A stretch of 64,000 nt of DNA from Lachnospiraceae bacterium (GCA_022483465.1 JAKVNF010000003.1:283501-347500), one strand, 5' to 3'. Positions 51,340-60,520 are shown, numbered from the stretch's first letter. The notes: generated by a model from the sequence alone, not told the origin. Translations and numbers: made by a program.

Positions 51340-52440
51340 ATGGAACGAGCAGCGGGCGGATACCGGCAGGTCTATGATTGGGTGCAGGGGCAGATCGCGT
51401 CCGGCGCTCTGAAGGAGGGGGACCGCATGCCCACCGAGAAGGAGCTGGCGGAGCGCTTCGGCGTGAGCCGCCAGACGATCCGCCACGCGACGGGTCTTCT
51501 TGTGGAGGAGAAGGTCCTGACGAGGATCCAGGGAAGCGGCACCTACATCGGCTGCATCGCAAAGCCAAGGCGCACCCGCCGCAGCATGCGCATCGCGGTG
51601 ATCAGCACCTTCTACGAGAGCTACATCTTCCCGCCGATCCTGCGGGGCATCGAGCACACCCTCTCCGCCGCGGGCTATGCGGTGCAGGTCTCGTTTACCG
51701 ACAACAGGACCGAGCGGGAGCGCCGGATCCTGCAGCAGATCCTCTCGGGCGATGAGGTGGACGGGCTCCTCGTGGAGCCCTCCCAGAGCGCCCTGCCAAA
51801 CCCAAACCTCCCGCTCTATGAGGAGTTCTCGAAGCGCCACATCCCGATCCTCTTCTTCCACGCCTCCTACCCGGAGCTTCCGTTTCCCTGCGTGCGGATG
51901 GACGATGCGGCGATGGGGGAGCAGGCGGCAAAGATTCTCTTAGATCACGGCCACAAGAAGATCGGCGGGATCTTCAAGTCCGACGACCGGCAGGGGAAGC
52001 TCCGGTACCAGGGCTTTTTGAAGGCCATGGCGGAGGCGGGCCTTCCCACCGGCGGGCCGGAGATCGTCTGGATCGACACCCAGGAGACGAAGGACCTCGC
52101 CCCGATCGGCGCCTACGTCCTCTCCCGCTGGCAGAACGTCACCGGCGCGGTCTGCTACAATGATGAGGTGGCCGTGCAGCTTGTCGACATCGCGGAGCGG
52201 GCGGGGATCCTCGTTCCGGAGGACCTCTCCCTGGTCGGCATGGACGATGCGAACCTCGCCGGCGTCTGCCGGGTCCCCCTGACAACCCTCCAACATCCCA
52301 AGGAGGTCCTGGGGGAGAAAGCCGCGGAGAATCTCCTTCGGATGATCGACAATCCCGCCTTTGACGGGAATGTCCTGTTTGCGCCGAAGGTGGTGGAGCG
52401 GGAGAGCGTCACATCCCCGAAGGAGGATATCTCCCTGTGA
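51340..52440 (+). CDS. araR: AraR-type regulator: GntR HTH with LacI-type sensor domain
   Basis: A 366-residue repressor. The N-terminal GntR winged helix (residues 1-70) has YDWVQGQIASGALKEGDRMPTEKELAERFGVSRQTIRHATGLL and IQGSGTYIG. The LacI/periplasmic-binding-like sensor starts RIAVISTFYESYIFPPILRGIE and continues to DLSLVGMDDANLAGVCRVPLTTLQHP. This chimera is the AraR architecture known from Bacillus, which binds L-arabinose. The ATG follows GGAGAGCGGACGGCG; a TTG seven codons earlier lies in the terminator tail. Placement after araA and the paired sites upstream of araA support an arabinose repressor. Confidence 0.88.
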   Translation: MERAAGGYRQVYDWVQGQIASGALKEGDRMPTEKELAERFGVSRQTIRHATGLLVEEKVLTRIQGSGTYIGCIAKPRRTRRSMRIAVISTFYESYIFPPILRGIEHTLSAAGYAVQVSFTDNRTERERRILQQILSGDEVDGLLVEPSQSALPNPNLPLYEEFSKRHIPILFFHASYPELPFPCVRMDDAAMGEQAAKILLDHGHKKIGGIFKSDDRQGKLRYQGFLKAMAEAGLPTGGPEIVWIDTQETKDLAPIGAYVLSRWQNVTGAVCYNDEVAVQLVDIAERAGILVPEDLSLVGMDDANLAGVCRVPLTTLQHPKEVLGEKAAENLLRMIDNPAFDGNVLFAPKVVERESVTSPKEDISL

Positions 52441-52489
52441 AAACGGAACTGGACAGAGGTTTTTCCTGATTTTTTCATCAAATGTTCAG

Positions 52490-52518
52490 TTGTGTGCCTA
52501 CGCGGCAGGTTTTATACT
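52490..52518 (+). promoter_or_regulatory. clpX promoter
   Basis: TTGTGT, 17 bases, TATACT. Confidence 0.55.
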
Positions 52519-52553
52519 GAGAGAACGAAATTGGAAGAAAGGCTGGGTACGCC

Positions 52554-54197
52554 ATGGGCGATAGCAATAACCGCAATCAAGACAATGGAAATGACAACAA
52601 CGACATCCAGGAGGAGCGCTTCTGCAGCATCTGCCACAGGAGCGAGAAGGATACGGGAACCCTGGTGGACATCCCCGGGGGTCTGCATCTTTGCCCTGAC
52701 TGCATGCAGAAGATGATCAACACCGCCAGCAGCATCGACTACGACTCTCTGATGGAGCAGATCCGCAAGGGCAATGTCCCCTCCATGCCCGGCATGGATG
52801 ACTGGATCCGGAACCTCCCCGGGGTGAACGGCGGCCTGAACCAGGCAAAGAAGGAAGAGCCAAAGGCCGAGGAGCACGAGGACACGGACGAGAAGGACGA
52901 CAGGGAAGACAAGGACAGCGAGGACGACGAGAAGAAAAAGAAGAGCCGCCCCAATGTCAGCTTCATCAACCTGGGCGATCTCTTCGGCGGCTACGGCGGG
53001 GGCACCCAGCCGAAGGTCAAGAAGAAAAAGAAGACCGGCCCCAAGCCCGTCTTTACCTATGATAACATCCCCGCGCCCCATCTTCTGAAGGCGGAGCTGG
53101 ACAAGTACGTGGTGGGCCAGGAGCAGGCCAAGAAGACCATCTCTGTGGCGGCCTACAACCACTACAAGCGGGTGAAGACCGGCACGATGGACGACATCGA
53201 GATCGAGAAGTCCAACATCCTCCTCATCGGACCCACGGGCTCCGGCAAGACCTACCTCGTCAAGACCCTGGCACGCCTTTTGGATGTGCCGCTTGCCATC
53301 ACCGACGCGACGAACCTGACCGAGGCCGGCTACATCGGCGACGATGTGGAGAGCTGCATCTCCAAGCTCCTCGCCGCGGCCGACAACGACGTGGACAAGG
53401 CGGAGAAGGGCATCGTCTTCATCGATGAGATCGACAAGCTCGCGAAGAAGCAGAACATGAACTCCCGGGATGTCTCCGGCGAGGCGGTGCAGCAGGGCCT
53501 CTTGAAGCTCCTCGAGGGTTCCGAGGTGGAGGTGCCGGTGGGCGCCAACTCCAAGAACGGCATGGTGCCGCTCACCACCGTGGACACCACCAACATCCTG
53601 TTCATCTGCGGCGGCGCGTTCCCGGCCCTGGAGGGCATCATCAAGGAGCGGCTGACCAAGCAGAGCTCCATGGGCTTCTCCGCGGAGCTCAAGGATGCCC
53701 ACGACAACGACAAGGACATCCTCTCCAAGGTGACCAATGACGACCTGCGCGCCTTCGGCATGATCCCCGAGTTCATCGGCAGACTCCCGGTGGTGTGCAC
53801 GCTCTCCGAGCTCAATGAGGACCAGATGACCCAGATCCTGGTCAAGCCCAAGAACGCCATCATCAAGCAGTACCAGAAGCTCCTCGCGCTGGACGGCGTG
53901 GACCTCGAGTTCGACGAGGACGCCCTGCACGCCATCGCGAAGAAGGCACTCAAGAAGGAGACCGGGGCCAGAGGCCTGCGCTCCATCATTGAGGGCTTCA
54001 TGATGGACATCATGTACGAGATCCCGAAGGACAAGAACATCGGGAAGGTGACAATCACCGCGGACTATGTCAATGGCAAGGGCGGTCCCCGGATCGAGAT
54101 CCGCCCGGACGTCGGCGCCACGGTGGCGCAGATCCGGGAGAAGTCGCCGGAGGAGATCCTCTCGCAGCAGCAGACACCGGCATCCAACGGCGTGTGA
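52554..54197 (+). CDS. clpX: ClpX, ATP-dependent protease ATPase subunit, with long linker
   Basis: A 547-residue AAA+ unfoldase. The N-terminal zinc domain has CSICH and CPDC cysteine pairs (residues about 24-51). The AAA+ core has Walker A GPTGSGKT, Walker B GIVFIDEIDK, the pore-loop region GYIGDDVES and the C-terminal GARGLRSIIEGFMMDIMYEIP. Between them is an insertion of about 100 residues, highly charged (EEPKAEEHEDTDEKDDREDKDSEDDEKKKK-like) and low in complexity, making the protein some 120 residues longer than typical ClpX. No clpP lies beside it. It is probably cotranscribed with the lspA-like gene after 28 bases. Confidence 0.93.
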   Translation: MGDSNNRNQDNGNDNNDIQEERFCSICHRSEKDTGTLVDIPGGLHLCPDCMQKMINTASSIDYDSLMEQIRKGNVPSMPGMDDWIRNLPGVNGGLNQAKKEEPKAEEHEDTDEKDDREDKDSEDDEKKKKSRPNVSFINLGDLFGGYGGGTQPKVKKKKKTGPKPVFTYDNIPAPHLLKAELDKYVVGQEQAKKTISVAAYNHYKRVKTGTMDDIEIEKSNILLIGPTGSGKTYLVKTLARLLDVPLAITDATNLTEAGYIGDDVESCISKLLAAADNDVDKAEKGIVFIDEIDKLAKKQNMNSRDVSGEAVQQGLLKLLEGSEVEVPVGANSKNGMVPLTTVDTTNILFICGGAFPALEGIIKERLTKQSSMGFSAELKDAHDNDKDILSKVTNDDLRAFGMIPEFIGRLPVVCTLSELNEDQMTQILVKPKNAIIKQYQKLLALDGVDLEFDEDALHAIAKKALKKETGARGLRSIIEGFMMDIMYEIPKDKNIGKVTITADYVNGKGGPRIEIRPDVGATVAQIREKSPEEILSQQQTPASNGV

Positions 54198-54225
54198 GTT
54201 TGTGACAGTTCTTGGAGGGGAGAAG

Positions 54226-54738
54226 ATGAATCGGAAGGCAGCAGGGGCAGTGCTGTCCCTTGGCGTTGTGGCGGGGACCCTGGCAGGGGACCAGCTGGTA
54301 AAGAAGCGGGCGCGGGAAAACTGGAAGGGGCGGGAGATCCACCTCGACCGGCACGGCCGCGTGATCCCGGCGGGTTCCAGTGAGAAGCCGGTGTGCACCC
54401 TGCGCCTCTGCGAGAATCCCGGGATGGCGATGAACGCCCTCTCGGACCACCCGCAGGCGGTGAAGTTCCTCGCGGCCGGCATGACCGGCGCGGTGGCGGG
54501 AGCCCTCGCCGAGGCCCTGGTGAACTCGAGACATCCGCTTCGCAAGGCCGGGCTCTCCCTGGTCCTCGGGGGCGCCCTCAGCAACCTGACCGATCGGATC
54601 CGGGACGGTGCCGTGACGGACTTTGTCAACTTTGAGGTGGGGCCTAAGCGCTTTCGGCAGGTGGTGTTCAACCTCGGGGACTTCGCGATCCTCGCGGGGG
54701 CCCTGCTCTGCGCCGCGACCGTCGACAGCGGGGACTGA
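54226..54738 (+). CDS. Signal peptidase II-like membrane protein
   Basis: A 170-residue protein with four predicted hydrophobic segments. The pair of catalytic aspartates expected of lipoprotein signal peptidase is visible in SNLTDRIRDGAVTDFV and FNLGDFAILAGALLC, and an early DQLVKK motif corresponds to DQxxK of LspA. However, a hydrophilic stretch (residues about 30-60, WKGREIHLDRHGRVIPAGS) replaces part of the usual first loop, and similarity is loose overall. It could be the housekeeping LspA of this organism or a diverged paralogue. TGGAGGGGAGAAG precedes the ATG. Confidence 0.7.
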   Translation: MNRKAAGAVLSLGVVAGTLAGDQLVKKRARENWKGREIHLDRHGRVIPAGSSEKPVCTLRLCENPGMAMNALSDHPQAVKFLAAGMTGAVAGALAEALVNSRHPLRKAGLSLVLGGALSNLTDRIRDGAVTDFVNFEVGPKRFRQVVFNLGDFAILAGALLCAATVDSGD

Positions 54739-54760
54739 CCAAAGAAACAAAAGAGAAAGT

Positions 54761-54797
54761 AAAGAGGCAGGAGACGGGCTCGTCTCCTGCCTCTTTT
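54761..54797. terminator. Bidirectional terminator between lspA-like gene and arcC
   Basis: Perfect 16-bp stem (AAAGAGGCAGGAGACG with its complement), loop GGCT, T-rich 3' end; serves both convergent genes. Confidence 0.9.
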
Positions 54798-54814
54798 GCT
54801 GTCCTGTGAAATTT

Positions 54815-55759
54815 TTATGCGGTGATGACCGTGCCCGCCTTGCCGGCAAGGGCGGCCACCGCCTCGTCGGCTGTGGTGATGATCGCCTCGCCCGCGGGGT
54901 TCGCGGCGAGGTAGGTGATGGCTGCCTGGATCTTGGGCAGCATGTCGGTCTCTCCGAACTGGCCGTCCCGGATGTAGGCGGAGGCGGTCTCCACGTTCAT
55001 CGTGGAGATCGGCTTCTGGTCCGGCTTGCCGAAGTTCAGGTATACGTTCGGAACCGAGGTCAGGATGAGGAGGCGATCGGCCTTCAGGTCTGCCGCCAGC
55101 TTCCCGGCGATGTCATCCTTCTCGATGACCGCTGAGGCGCCCTGCAGCGCGTGATCTTGGACGATGACCGGGATTCCGCCGCCGCCGCAGCAGATGACCG
55201 CCTGGCCGTTGTCCGCAAGGAGACGGATCGCGTCGATCTCGAGGATCTCCAGGGGCTTCGGGGTGGCGACCACACGAAGGTAGCCCTTGCCGGGCTCCTC
55301 GGTCACGTAGTTGCCCTTCTTCTTCTCGGCCTCGGCGTCCTCCTTGGACATGTACCGGCCGATCTTCTTGACCGGGGCGTAGAAGGCCTCGTCATAGGGA
55401 TCCACGCTGACCTGGGTCAGGATCGTGGAGACCGGGGTGGAAATGCCGCGGGAGAGGAGCTCTGCCTTGAGGTTGTTCTGGATGTCGTAGCCGGCATAGC
55501 CCTGACTCATCGCGGAGCAGACGCACATGGGAACCGCGGAGTAGTCGATGTGAATGCGGTGCAGCTCCGTCATCGCCTTGTGGATCATGGAGACCTGCGG
55601 CCCGTTGGAGTGCGTGATGGTGAGCTGGTTGCCGCTCTCGATCAGATCCGCCAGGAAACGGGCGGTCTTGCGGACGGCTTCGAGCTGCTGATTGGTATCA
55701 TACCCGAGGGCGCTGTGTCCCAGCGCGACCACGAGTTTTTTCTGCTTGGATTCTTCCAT
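54815..55759 (-). CDS. arcC: Carbamate kinase
   Basis: A 314-residue amino-acid-kinase-fold enzyme, transferring phosphate between carbamoyl phosphate and ADP. Blocks are KLVVALGHSALG, ITHSNGPQVSMI, MSQGYAGYDIQN, LTQVSVDPYDEAF, the VICCGGGGIPVI loop, IEKDDIAGKLAADLKADRLLILTSVPNVYLNFG and a C-terminal MLPKIQAAI. The usual N of ALGGNAL is replaced (ALGHSALG), a small departure in the nucleotide loop. The start was set at the ATG after GGAGGTGCCGTTT, dropping 27 upstream codons. No other arginine deiminase genes are adjacent. Confidence 0.92.
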   Translation of the reverse strand: MEESKQKKLVVALGHSALGYDTNQQLEAVRKTARFLADLIESGNQLTITHSNGPQVSMIHKAMTELHRIHIDYSAVPMCVCSAMSQGYAGYDIQNNLKAELLSRGISTPVSTILTQVSVDPYDEAFYAPVKKIGRYMSKEDAEAEKKKGNYVTEEPGKGYLRVVATPKPLEILEIDAIRLLADNGQAVICCGGGGIPVIVQDHALQGASAVIEKDDIAGKLAADLKADRLLILTSVPNVYLNFGKPDQKPISTMNVETASAYIRDGQFGETDMLPKIQAAITYLAANPAGEAIITTADEAVAALAGKAGTVITA

Positions 55760-55833
55760 AAACGGCACCTCCGGTAAAATCGAACTGTATGGAGACATCT
55801 TATCATTTCTTGGAAAAAATGACGAGATGCCTG

Positions 55834-55862
55834 TTGACAAAAAGGGGGTCCGGTCCTACAAT
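55834..55862 (+). promoter_or_regulatory. cysK promoter
   Basis: TTGACA, 17 bases, TACAAT. An imperfect palindrome CCTATTAACTTAGTAGG lies 20 bases downstream and could bind an Rrf2/CymR-type regulator. Confidence 0.75.
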
Positions 55863-55966
55863 ACAGATAAATCAAAGCAAACCTATTAACTTAGTAGGAT
55901 ATTTAAGAACAGAGCGAAACGCCCACACAAATCCATCCCGGGAGTCGGGACCAAAGGAGGCATAAG

Positions 55967-56908
55967 ATGGCAAAGATCTATACAAGCGCAACACAGCTGA
56001 TCGGACACACACCGCTGCTCGAGGTGAAGAACTTCGAGAAGAAGAACGGCGTCGAGAGTGCCAGAATCCTGGCAAAGCTCGAGTACTTCAATCCGGCCGG
56101 ATCCGTCAAGGACCGCATCGCGATCGCGATGATCGAGGATGCCGAGCAGAGCGGCAAGTTAAAGCCCGGCGCAACCCTGATTGAGCCCACCTCCGGCAAC
56201 ACCGGCATCGGCATCGCCGCCGTCGCCGCAGCCAAGGGCTACAAGGCCATTCTGACCCTGCCCGATACGATGAGCGTCGAGAGAAGAAACCTCCTGCGCG
56301 CCTACGGCGCAGAGCTCGTCCTGACCGAGGGCAAGCTTGGCATGAAGGGCGCCATCGCCAAGGCAAACGAGCTGCAGCAGCAGATCCCCGGCTCCGTGAT
56401 TCTGGGACAGTTTGACAACCCGGCCAACCCGAAGGCCCACTACCTGACCACCGGCCCCGAGATCTGGGAGGACACCGACGGCAAGGTCGATGCCTTCATC
56501 GCAGGCGTCGGCACCGGCGGAACCCTGAGCGGCGTTGGCAAGTATCTGAAGGAGAAGAACCCGAACGTCGACATCATCGCCGTCGAGCCCGACACCTCCG
56601 CCGTCCTCTCCGGTGAGAAGCCCGGCCCCCACAAGATCCAGGGCATCGGCGCAGGCTTCATCCCGAAGACCCTCGACACCACCATCTACAACGAGATCAT
56701 CCGCGTGCCGAACGAGGCAGCCTTTGAGACCGGCAAGCTCTTCGCCGTCTCCGAGGGCATTCTGACCGGCATCTCCTCCGGCGCCGCCCTCTGGGCAGCC
56801 GTCCAGGTGGCAAAGCGGCCGGAGTTCGCAGGAAAGACCGTGGTCGCCCTGCTTCCCGATTCCGGCGACCGGTATCTCTCCACACCGCTGTTCAACTCCG
56901 AGAAGTAA
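55967..56908 (+). CDS. cysK: Cysteine synthase A
   Basis: A 313-residue PLP enzyme making cysteine from O-acetylserine and sulfide. The Schiff-base lysine is in [16 protein letters not shown], the substrate loop in [12 protein letters not shown], the phosphate-binding glycines in [15 protein letters not shown], and the C-terminal serine/threonine near [14 protein letters not shown]. Full length. AAAGGAGGCATAAG precedes the ATG. Single-gene unit with its own promoter and terminator. Confidence 0.96.
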   Translation: MAKIYTSATQLIGHTPLLEVKNFEKKNGVESARILAKLEYFNPAGSVKDRIAIAMIEDAEQSGKLKPGATLIEPTSGNTGIGIAAVAAAKGYKAILTLPDTMSVERRNLLRAYGAELVLTEGKLGMKGAIAKANELQQQIPGSVILGQFDNPANPKAHYLTTGPEIWEDTDGKVDAFIAGVGTGGTLSGVGKYLKEKNPNVDIIAVEPDTSAVLSGEKPGPHKIQGIGAGFIPKTLDTTIYNEIIRVPNEAAFETGKLFAVSEGILTGISSGAALWAAVQVAKRPEFAGKTVVALLPDSGDRYLSTPLFNSEK

Positions 56909-56952
56909 TTCCAACAAAACAAATCCAAACAAAGCAACATCCTCCTGTAGTG

Positions 56953-56986
56953 GGGCGCCGCCTGGTGGCAGGGCGGTGTCCTTTTT
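56953..56986 (+). terminator. Terminator after cysK
   Basis: 10-bp stem GGGCGCCGCC with GGCGGTGTCC (two G-U pairs) followed by TTTTT. Confidence 0.8.
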
Positions 56987-57061
56987 GTTTGTGCGGACTG
57001 CGCTCTCTGTGTTAGAATACCGCTAGTCAATGTCATGACATGAACACAAAGGAGGAACGCG

Positions 57062-57562
57062 ATGTTTCACAACCTTCGCACCAATCGGATCCTGTCCGCT
57101 GTGGTGTTTATTCTGCTTGGCCTGATACTTCTCCTCTTCCCGAACGCCACCATGATCCTGGTCTGCACGATCATCGGCTGGGGCGTTCTGATCTCCGGCG
57201 TGGTGGCTCTGATCGACGCCATCCGGAACGGGAATGGGGGCTTCGGCGTTGCCGCGGGCGTCATCGGCATCATCCTTGGCATCTACCTGGTGGCAAGACC
57301 GGGCTTTCTTGCCTCCATCATCCCGTTTGTCGTCGGCATCGTGCTGGTGGTGAACGGCATCCTGAACCTGGTCACCGCGGCGCGCAACAAGGACGTCTTC
57401 GGAAAGCGCTATGCGCCCTCGCTGGCGGGCGGTGTCCTGACCGTGATCTTCGGCATCCTGATCCTGTGCAACACCTTCTACACGGCGTCTCTGATCGTGC
57501 GCTTCATCGGCCTGGGCCTCATCCTGGGTGCGGTCAGCAACCTGATCTCCTTCACAAAGTGA
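57062..57562 (+). CDS. DUF308 (HdeD-like) membrane protein
   Basis: A 166-residue protein of six closely spaced membrane helices in three repeats of about 50 residues (ILSAVVFILLGLILLLFP; GVAAGVIGIILGIYLVARPG; LAGGVLTVIFGILILC), the DUF308/HdeD pattern. HdeD is linked to acid tolerance in E. coli, but the role of clostridial members is unknown. AAAGGAGGAACGCG lies just before the ATG; a weak TTGTGC-18-TAGAAT promoter lies upstream. A terminator follows. Confidence 0.82.
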   Translation: MFHNLRTNRILSAVVFILLGLILLLFPNATMILVCTIIGWGVLISGVVALIDAIRNGNGGFGVAAGVIGIILGIYLVARPGFLASIIPFVVGIVLVVNGILNLVTAARNKDVFGKRYAPSLAGGVLTVIFGILILCNTFYTASLIVRFIGLGLILGAVSNLISFTK

Positions 57563-57586
57563 GACCGGCTCTTTTTTGAATGACCT

Positions 57587-57618
57587 GCCCCTTCCCGGCC
57601 CGGGGAGGGGCTTTTTTT
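57587..57618 (+). terminator. Terminator after the DUF308 gene
   Basis: GCCCCTTCCC with GGGGAGGGGC stem followed by TTTTTTT. Confidence 0.8.
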
Positions 57619-57636
57619 GACAGCTTTGAAACGGAA

Positions 57637-59091
57637 ATGAATATGAAAAAACAGCAGACCACAACCCTGCAGGAACAGTTCGGCATGGCGCCGGTGTTTC
57701 CGCTGATTATGAAGATGGCCCTGCCCTCGGTGGCGGCCCAGCTCGTCAACCTCCTCTACTCGATCGTGGACCGGATCTTTGTCGGAAGGATCCCGGGGGC
57801 CGGGACCCTGGCCCTCGCCGGGGTCGGCATCGTAAACACCCCGATCATCCTGATCTCCGCCTTCGCGATGCTGGCGGGCGGGGGCGCCGCGCCCCTCGCC
57901 TCCATCGCCCTGGGAAAGGGGGAGAAGGAGCGGGCGGAGAAGATCCTGGGGAACTGCTTCTTCCTGCTGGTTGTGTTTGCCATCCTTCTGATGCTCCCCG
58001 GGTACCTCTTTCTTCGCCCGATCCTCTTTGCGGTGGGCGCTTCAAAGGACACCATCGGCTACGCCCAGGCGTACTTCTCGGTCTACCTCGCCGGGACCTT
58101 TTTTGTGATGGTGAACACCGGGCTCTCGAGCTTTTTGAACGTCCAGGGAAAGCCCCTGCGGGCCATGGCCAGCGTCCTGGTGGGGGCTGCCATGAACATG
58201 GGCCTGGATCCTCTGCTCATGTTTGGGCTTGGGATGGGGGTGACGGGCGCGGCCCTGGCGACGGTCGTCTCCCAGGCGGTGAGCGCCTTCTTCATCCTCT
58301 CGTACCTCTTCTCGAAGCGGGCGACCCTCCGGGTCATCCCGGCCAGGCTTCATCCGGACCGGGGGATCATCGGCAGCATCTGCGCCCTCGGCATCTCCCC
58401 CTTTGTCATGAGCTCCACGGAGAGCCTCGTGGGCTTTGTCCTAAACAGCGGCCTTCGCTCCTTCGGGGACATCTACGTCTCCGCGCTGACGATCATGCAG
58501 ACCGCGATGCAGATCATCTCGATCCCGCTCCAGGGCTTCACCCAGGGCGCCAATCCGGTGATCAGCTACAACTTCGGCAGGCGGGACGCCGGCCGCGTGA
58601 AGCAGGGCGCCAAGGTCATGTTTGGAGTGATGTTCACCTGGAACCTGGTCCTGACCCTCTTCTTCATCCTCTGCCCGGGCCTGGTTGCCTCCCTCTTTAC
58701 GGAGGACGCGGAGCTGATCGCCTGTGTGAAGCAGGTGATGCCGGTGTTTCTTCTTGGCATGACGATCTTCGGCGCCCAGCGGGCCAGCCAAAACATGTTT
58801 GTGTCGTTGAACCAGCCGAAGGTCTCTTTGTTCATTGCGCTGTTACGTAAGGTGATCCTGCTGGTGCCCCTTGCCCTGATCCTGCCGAAGTTCTTCGGCG
58901 TCATGGGCATCTTTGCGGCGGAGGCCGTGGCGGACGGGACCGCCGCCATCTGCTGCATCCTGATCTTCTTAAATCGCTTCCGAAGATCCTGCGCTCAATG
59001 CAGGAGGCCTGAAGCAACAATCTTTGCCGACGCAAAAGCCCTTCTTCCGCACGGAAGAAGGGCTTTTCACATCTATCGAATGAAGTTTTGA
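57637..59091 (+). CDS. MATE-family efflux transporter, 3' end frameshifted
   Basis: About 480 residues with 12 membrane segments. MATE hallmarks are ALPSVAAQLVNLLYSIVDRIFVGRIPGAGTLALAGVG, GLSSFLNVQGKPLRAM and QGFTQGANPVISYNFGRRDAGRVKQG. The family exports drugs or metabolites using sodium or proton gradients. The last 30 or so residues (after IFLNRF) are atypical and read through the terminator hairpin. One base added near 58980 would give NRFPKILRSMQEA and a stop at 59012, the kind of ending expected. So a one-base deletion, real or technical, is likely. The start has no strong ribosome site; ATG at 57643 is an alternative. Confidence 0.85.
   Translation: MNMKKQQTTTLQEQFGMAPVFPLIMKMALPSVAAQLVNLLYSIVDRIFVGRIPGAGTLALAGVGIVNTPIILISAFAMLAGGGAAPLASIALGKGEKERAEKILGNCFFLLVVFAILLMLPGYLFLRPILFAVGASKDTIGYAQAYFSVYLAGTFFVMVNTGLSSFLNVQGKPLRAMASVLVGAAMNMGLDPLLMFGLGMGVTGAALATVVSQAVSAFFILSYLFSKRATLRVIPARLHPDRGIIGSICALGISPFVMSSTESLVGFVLNSGLRSFGDIYVSALTIMQTAMQIISIPLQGFTQGANPVISYNFGRRDAGRVKQGAKVMFGVMFTWNLVLTLFFILCPGLVASLFTEDAELIACVKQVMPVFLLGMTIFGAQRASQNMFVSLNQPKVSLFIALLRKVILLVPLALILPKFFGVMGIFAAEAVADGTAAICCILIFLNRFRRSCAQCRRPEATIFADAKALLPHGRRAFHIYRMKF
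59034..59067. terminator. Bidirectional terminator after the MATE gene
   Basis: 16-bp perfect stem AAAAGCCCTTCTTCCG with its complement, two-base loop. It also ends the minus-strand DUF975 operon. Confidence 0.9.
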
Positions 59092-59103
59092 AATGAGCTT
59101 TGC

Positions 59104-59853
59104 TTACGTGGCGCTCCCGGCAGTCTGCCCGGTGGGCGCATGGGCGCCGGAGCGGATCGCCGCAAGGCTCCGGTAGAAGGCCGCCTCGGTGGAGTAGAGG
59201 TAGGCAAAGACCAACAGGTCTCCCACAAAGAGGGAGAGGACCCCGAGGAGAAAGAGCGGGACAAAGGAGAGAAAGAGGTAAAACATGACGCCCCGGTTTC
59301 CCTTCATCATCCTGCGGGATGCCCGAAGGATCTGCAAAGGCGTTCCGCTTGGATAGTCGAGCAGGATGTAATAGGAGAGGCCGTAGGTCAGCTGCAGGTA
59401 GAGGATAAGGAGCGATCCCGCGATCCCAAGGAGAATCGTGAGAACAAGGCCCTGGGTTCCCGCAAGGAACGACCCTGCAATCCCTGAGGGGAGGAGAAAG
59501 ATGAGCTCGAGGCCCGAGAGAAAGGCCTGGATCCCCAGCACCGTGTTGGTGCTCTCCCGAAAGCCCGCAAAGAGGTCGGAGAACTCCGCCTTCTGCCCGT
59601 ACTGCCAGCTCATGAAGATCCGGCACAGGCCGTAGGAGAAGAGCCCGGCAAAGGTCAGGACGAGCCACGTCACCACCTCGTAGAGGACAAAGAAGAGGAC
59701 CCCGTCCCCAGCAAAGACGTTGGCGACCATCTGCAGCAGGATGAAGCAAAGGATGAGATAGACGAGGATCGCGCCGAAAGCGGTCCCAAGGTGCCCGGCC
59801 AGAGCGTAGCGGCCCCGGGCCTTGAGGCCAGAAGAGATCTCATGAAGGTTCAC
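59104..59853 (-). CDS. DUF975-type integral membrane protein
   Basis: A 249-residue protein with about six hydrophobic segments. An N-terminal amphipathic region (MNLHEISSGLKARGRYALAGH) precedes them. Late in the sequence is the DYPSGTPLQILRASRRMMKGNRGVMFYLFLSFV block, the conserved part of DUF975 proteins (a cytoplasmic loop before the last helices). Function unknown. Its start overlaps the stop of the upstream gene by four bases (ATGA), so the two are coupled. Confidence 0.75.
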   Translation of the reverse strand: MNLHEISSGLKARGRYALAGHLGTAFGAILVYLILCFILLQMVANVFAGDGVLFFVLYEVVTWLVLTFAGLFSYGLCRIFMSWQYGQKAEFSDLFAGFRESTNTVLGIQAFLSGLELIFLLPSGIAGSFLAGTQGLVLTILLGIAGSLLILYLQLTYGLSYYILLDYPSGTPLQILRASRRMMKGNRGVMFYLFLSFVPLFLLGVLSLFVGDLLVFAYLYSTEAAFYRSLAAIRSGAHAPTGQTAGSAT

Positions 59854-60482
59854 AGGCGCACCTCCTTCTCGAATAGCGGCAGAGCCGCGGCCTCAGAGGA
59901 GCGCAGGGCAAAGGTCGCGGTCCCGGGGATCGGGACGGACTCGGTATCCCCCTCGCCCGCATCCGGGGCAGTGTCCTCCTCGGAGGAATCCTCGGTGGAA
60001 CCCGCATCCGGGGTCTCGTCCAGGCCAAAGCGGCCGGTGAGATCGGTGCCGAAGGTGTCGTCAAAGTCCTGCAGCACCTCCTCAAGGTTCACGCCATAGA
60101 CCTGCTCCAGCATCTGGCTCACCTCCTCGCGCCGGGTGGGATCCTGGAGCGAGCGGTAGGTGGTGAACAGAGAGGAGACCACCAGGATGACGTTCAGCAC
60201 GATGGCGGCGATGGCGAGGGAGATGCCCCGCTTTGCCTCTTGGGATGCGGCGCGGCGCTTCCCCTTGGAGAGGATCGCGTATATCACCGCAAGCGACCCC
60301 AGCGCGATGGGGAGAATGACGGGGAGAAAGAAGTTGGAGGCAATCGCCGTGATGGCCAGCACCGTGCTGACATGGGCGTAGTGGTCGGTGTCGTCGTACT
60401 TGGGGTCATACCCCAGTTCCTTCTCCCGCCCGTCCTCGCCGCCGTAGAAGCCCTGCGGCTCAAATCTGGAAAAATCGGACAT
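59850..60482 (-). CDS. Two-helix membrane protein with acidic C-terminal domain (DUF4190-like)
   Basis: A 210-residue protein. The N-terminal 40 residues are soluble. Two helices follow (VLAITAIASNFFLPVILPIALGSLAVIYAIL and ISLAIAAIVLNVILVVSSLF), separated by a basic loop as in DUF4190 proteins. A long, probably extracytoplasmic, acidic region comes next (GSTEDSSEEDTAPDAGEGDTES). The start is the ATG after AAAGGAGCAGTTCATCT; an open frame further upstream is ignored because it crosses the promoter. Coupled to the DUF975 gene; role unknown. Confidence 0.7.
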   Translation of the reverse strand: MSDFSRFEPQGFYGGEDGREKELGYDPKYDDTDHYAHVSTVLAITAIASNFFLPVILPIALGSLAVIYAILSKGKRRAASQEAKRGISLAIAAIVLNVILVVSSLFTTYRSLQDPTRREEVSQMLEQVYGVNLEEVLQDFDDTFGTDLTGRFGLDETPDAGSTEDSSEEDTAPDAGEGDTESVPIPGTATFALRSSEAAALPLFEKEVRL

Positions 60483-60520
60483 AGATGAACTGCTCCTTTG
60501 ATATCGTATCAGTAAAAACC

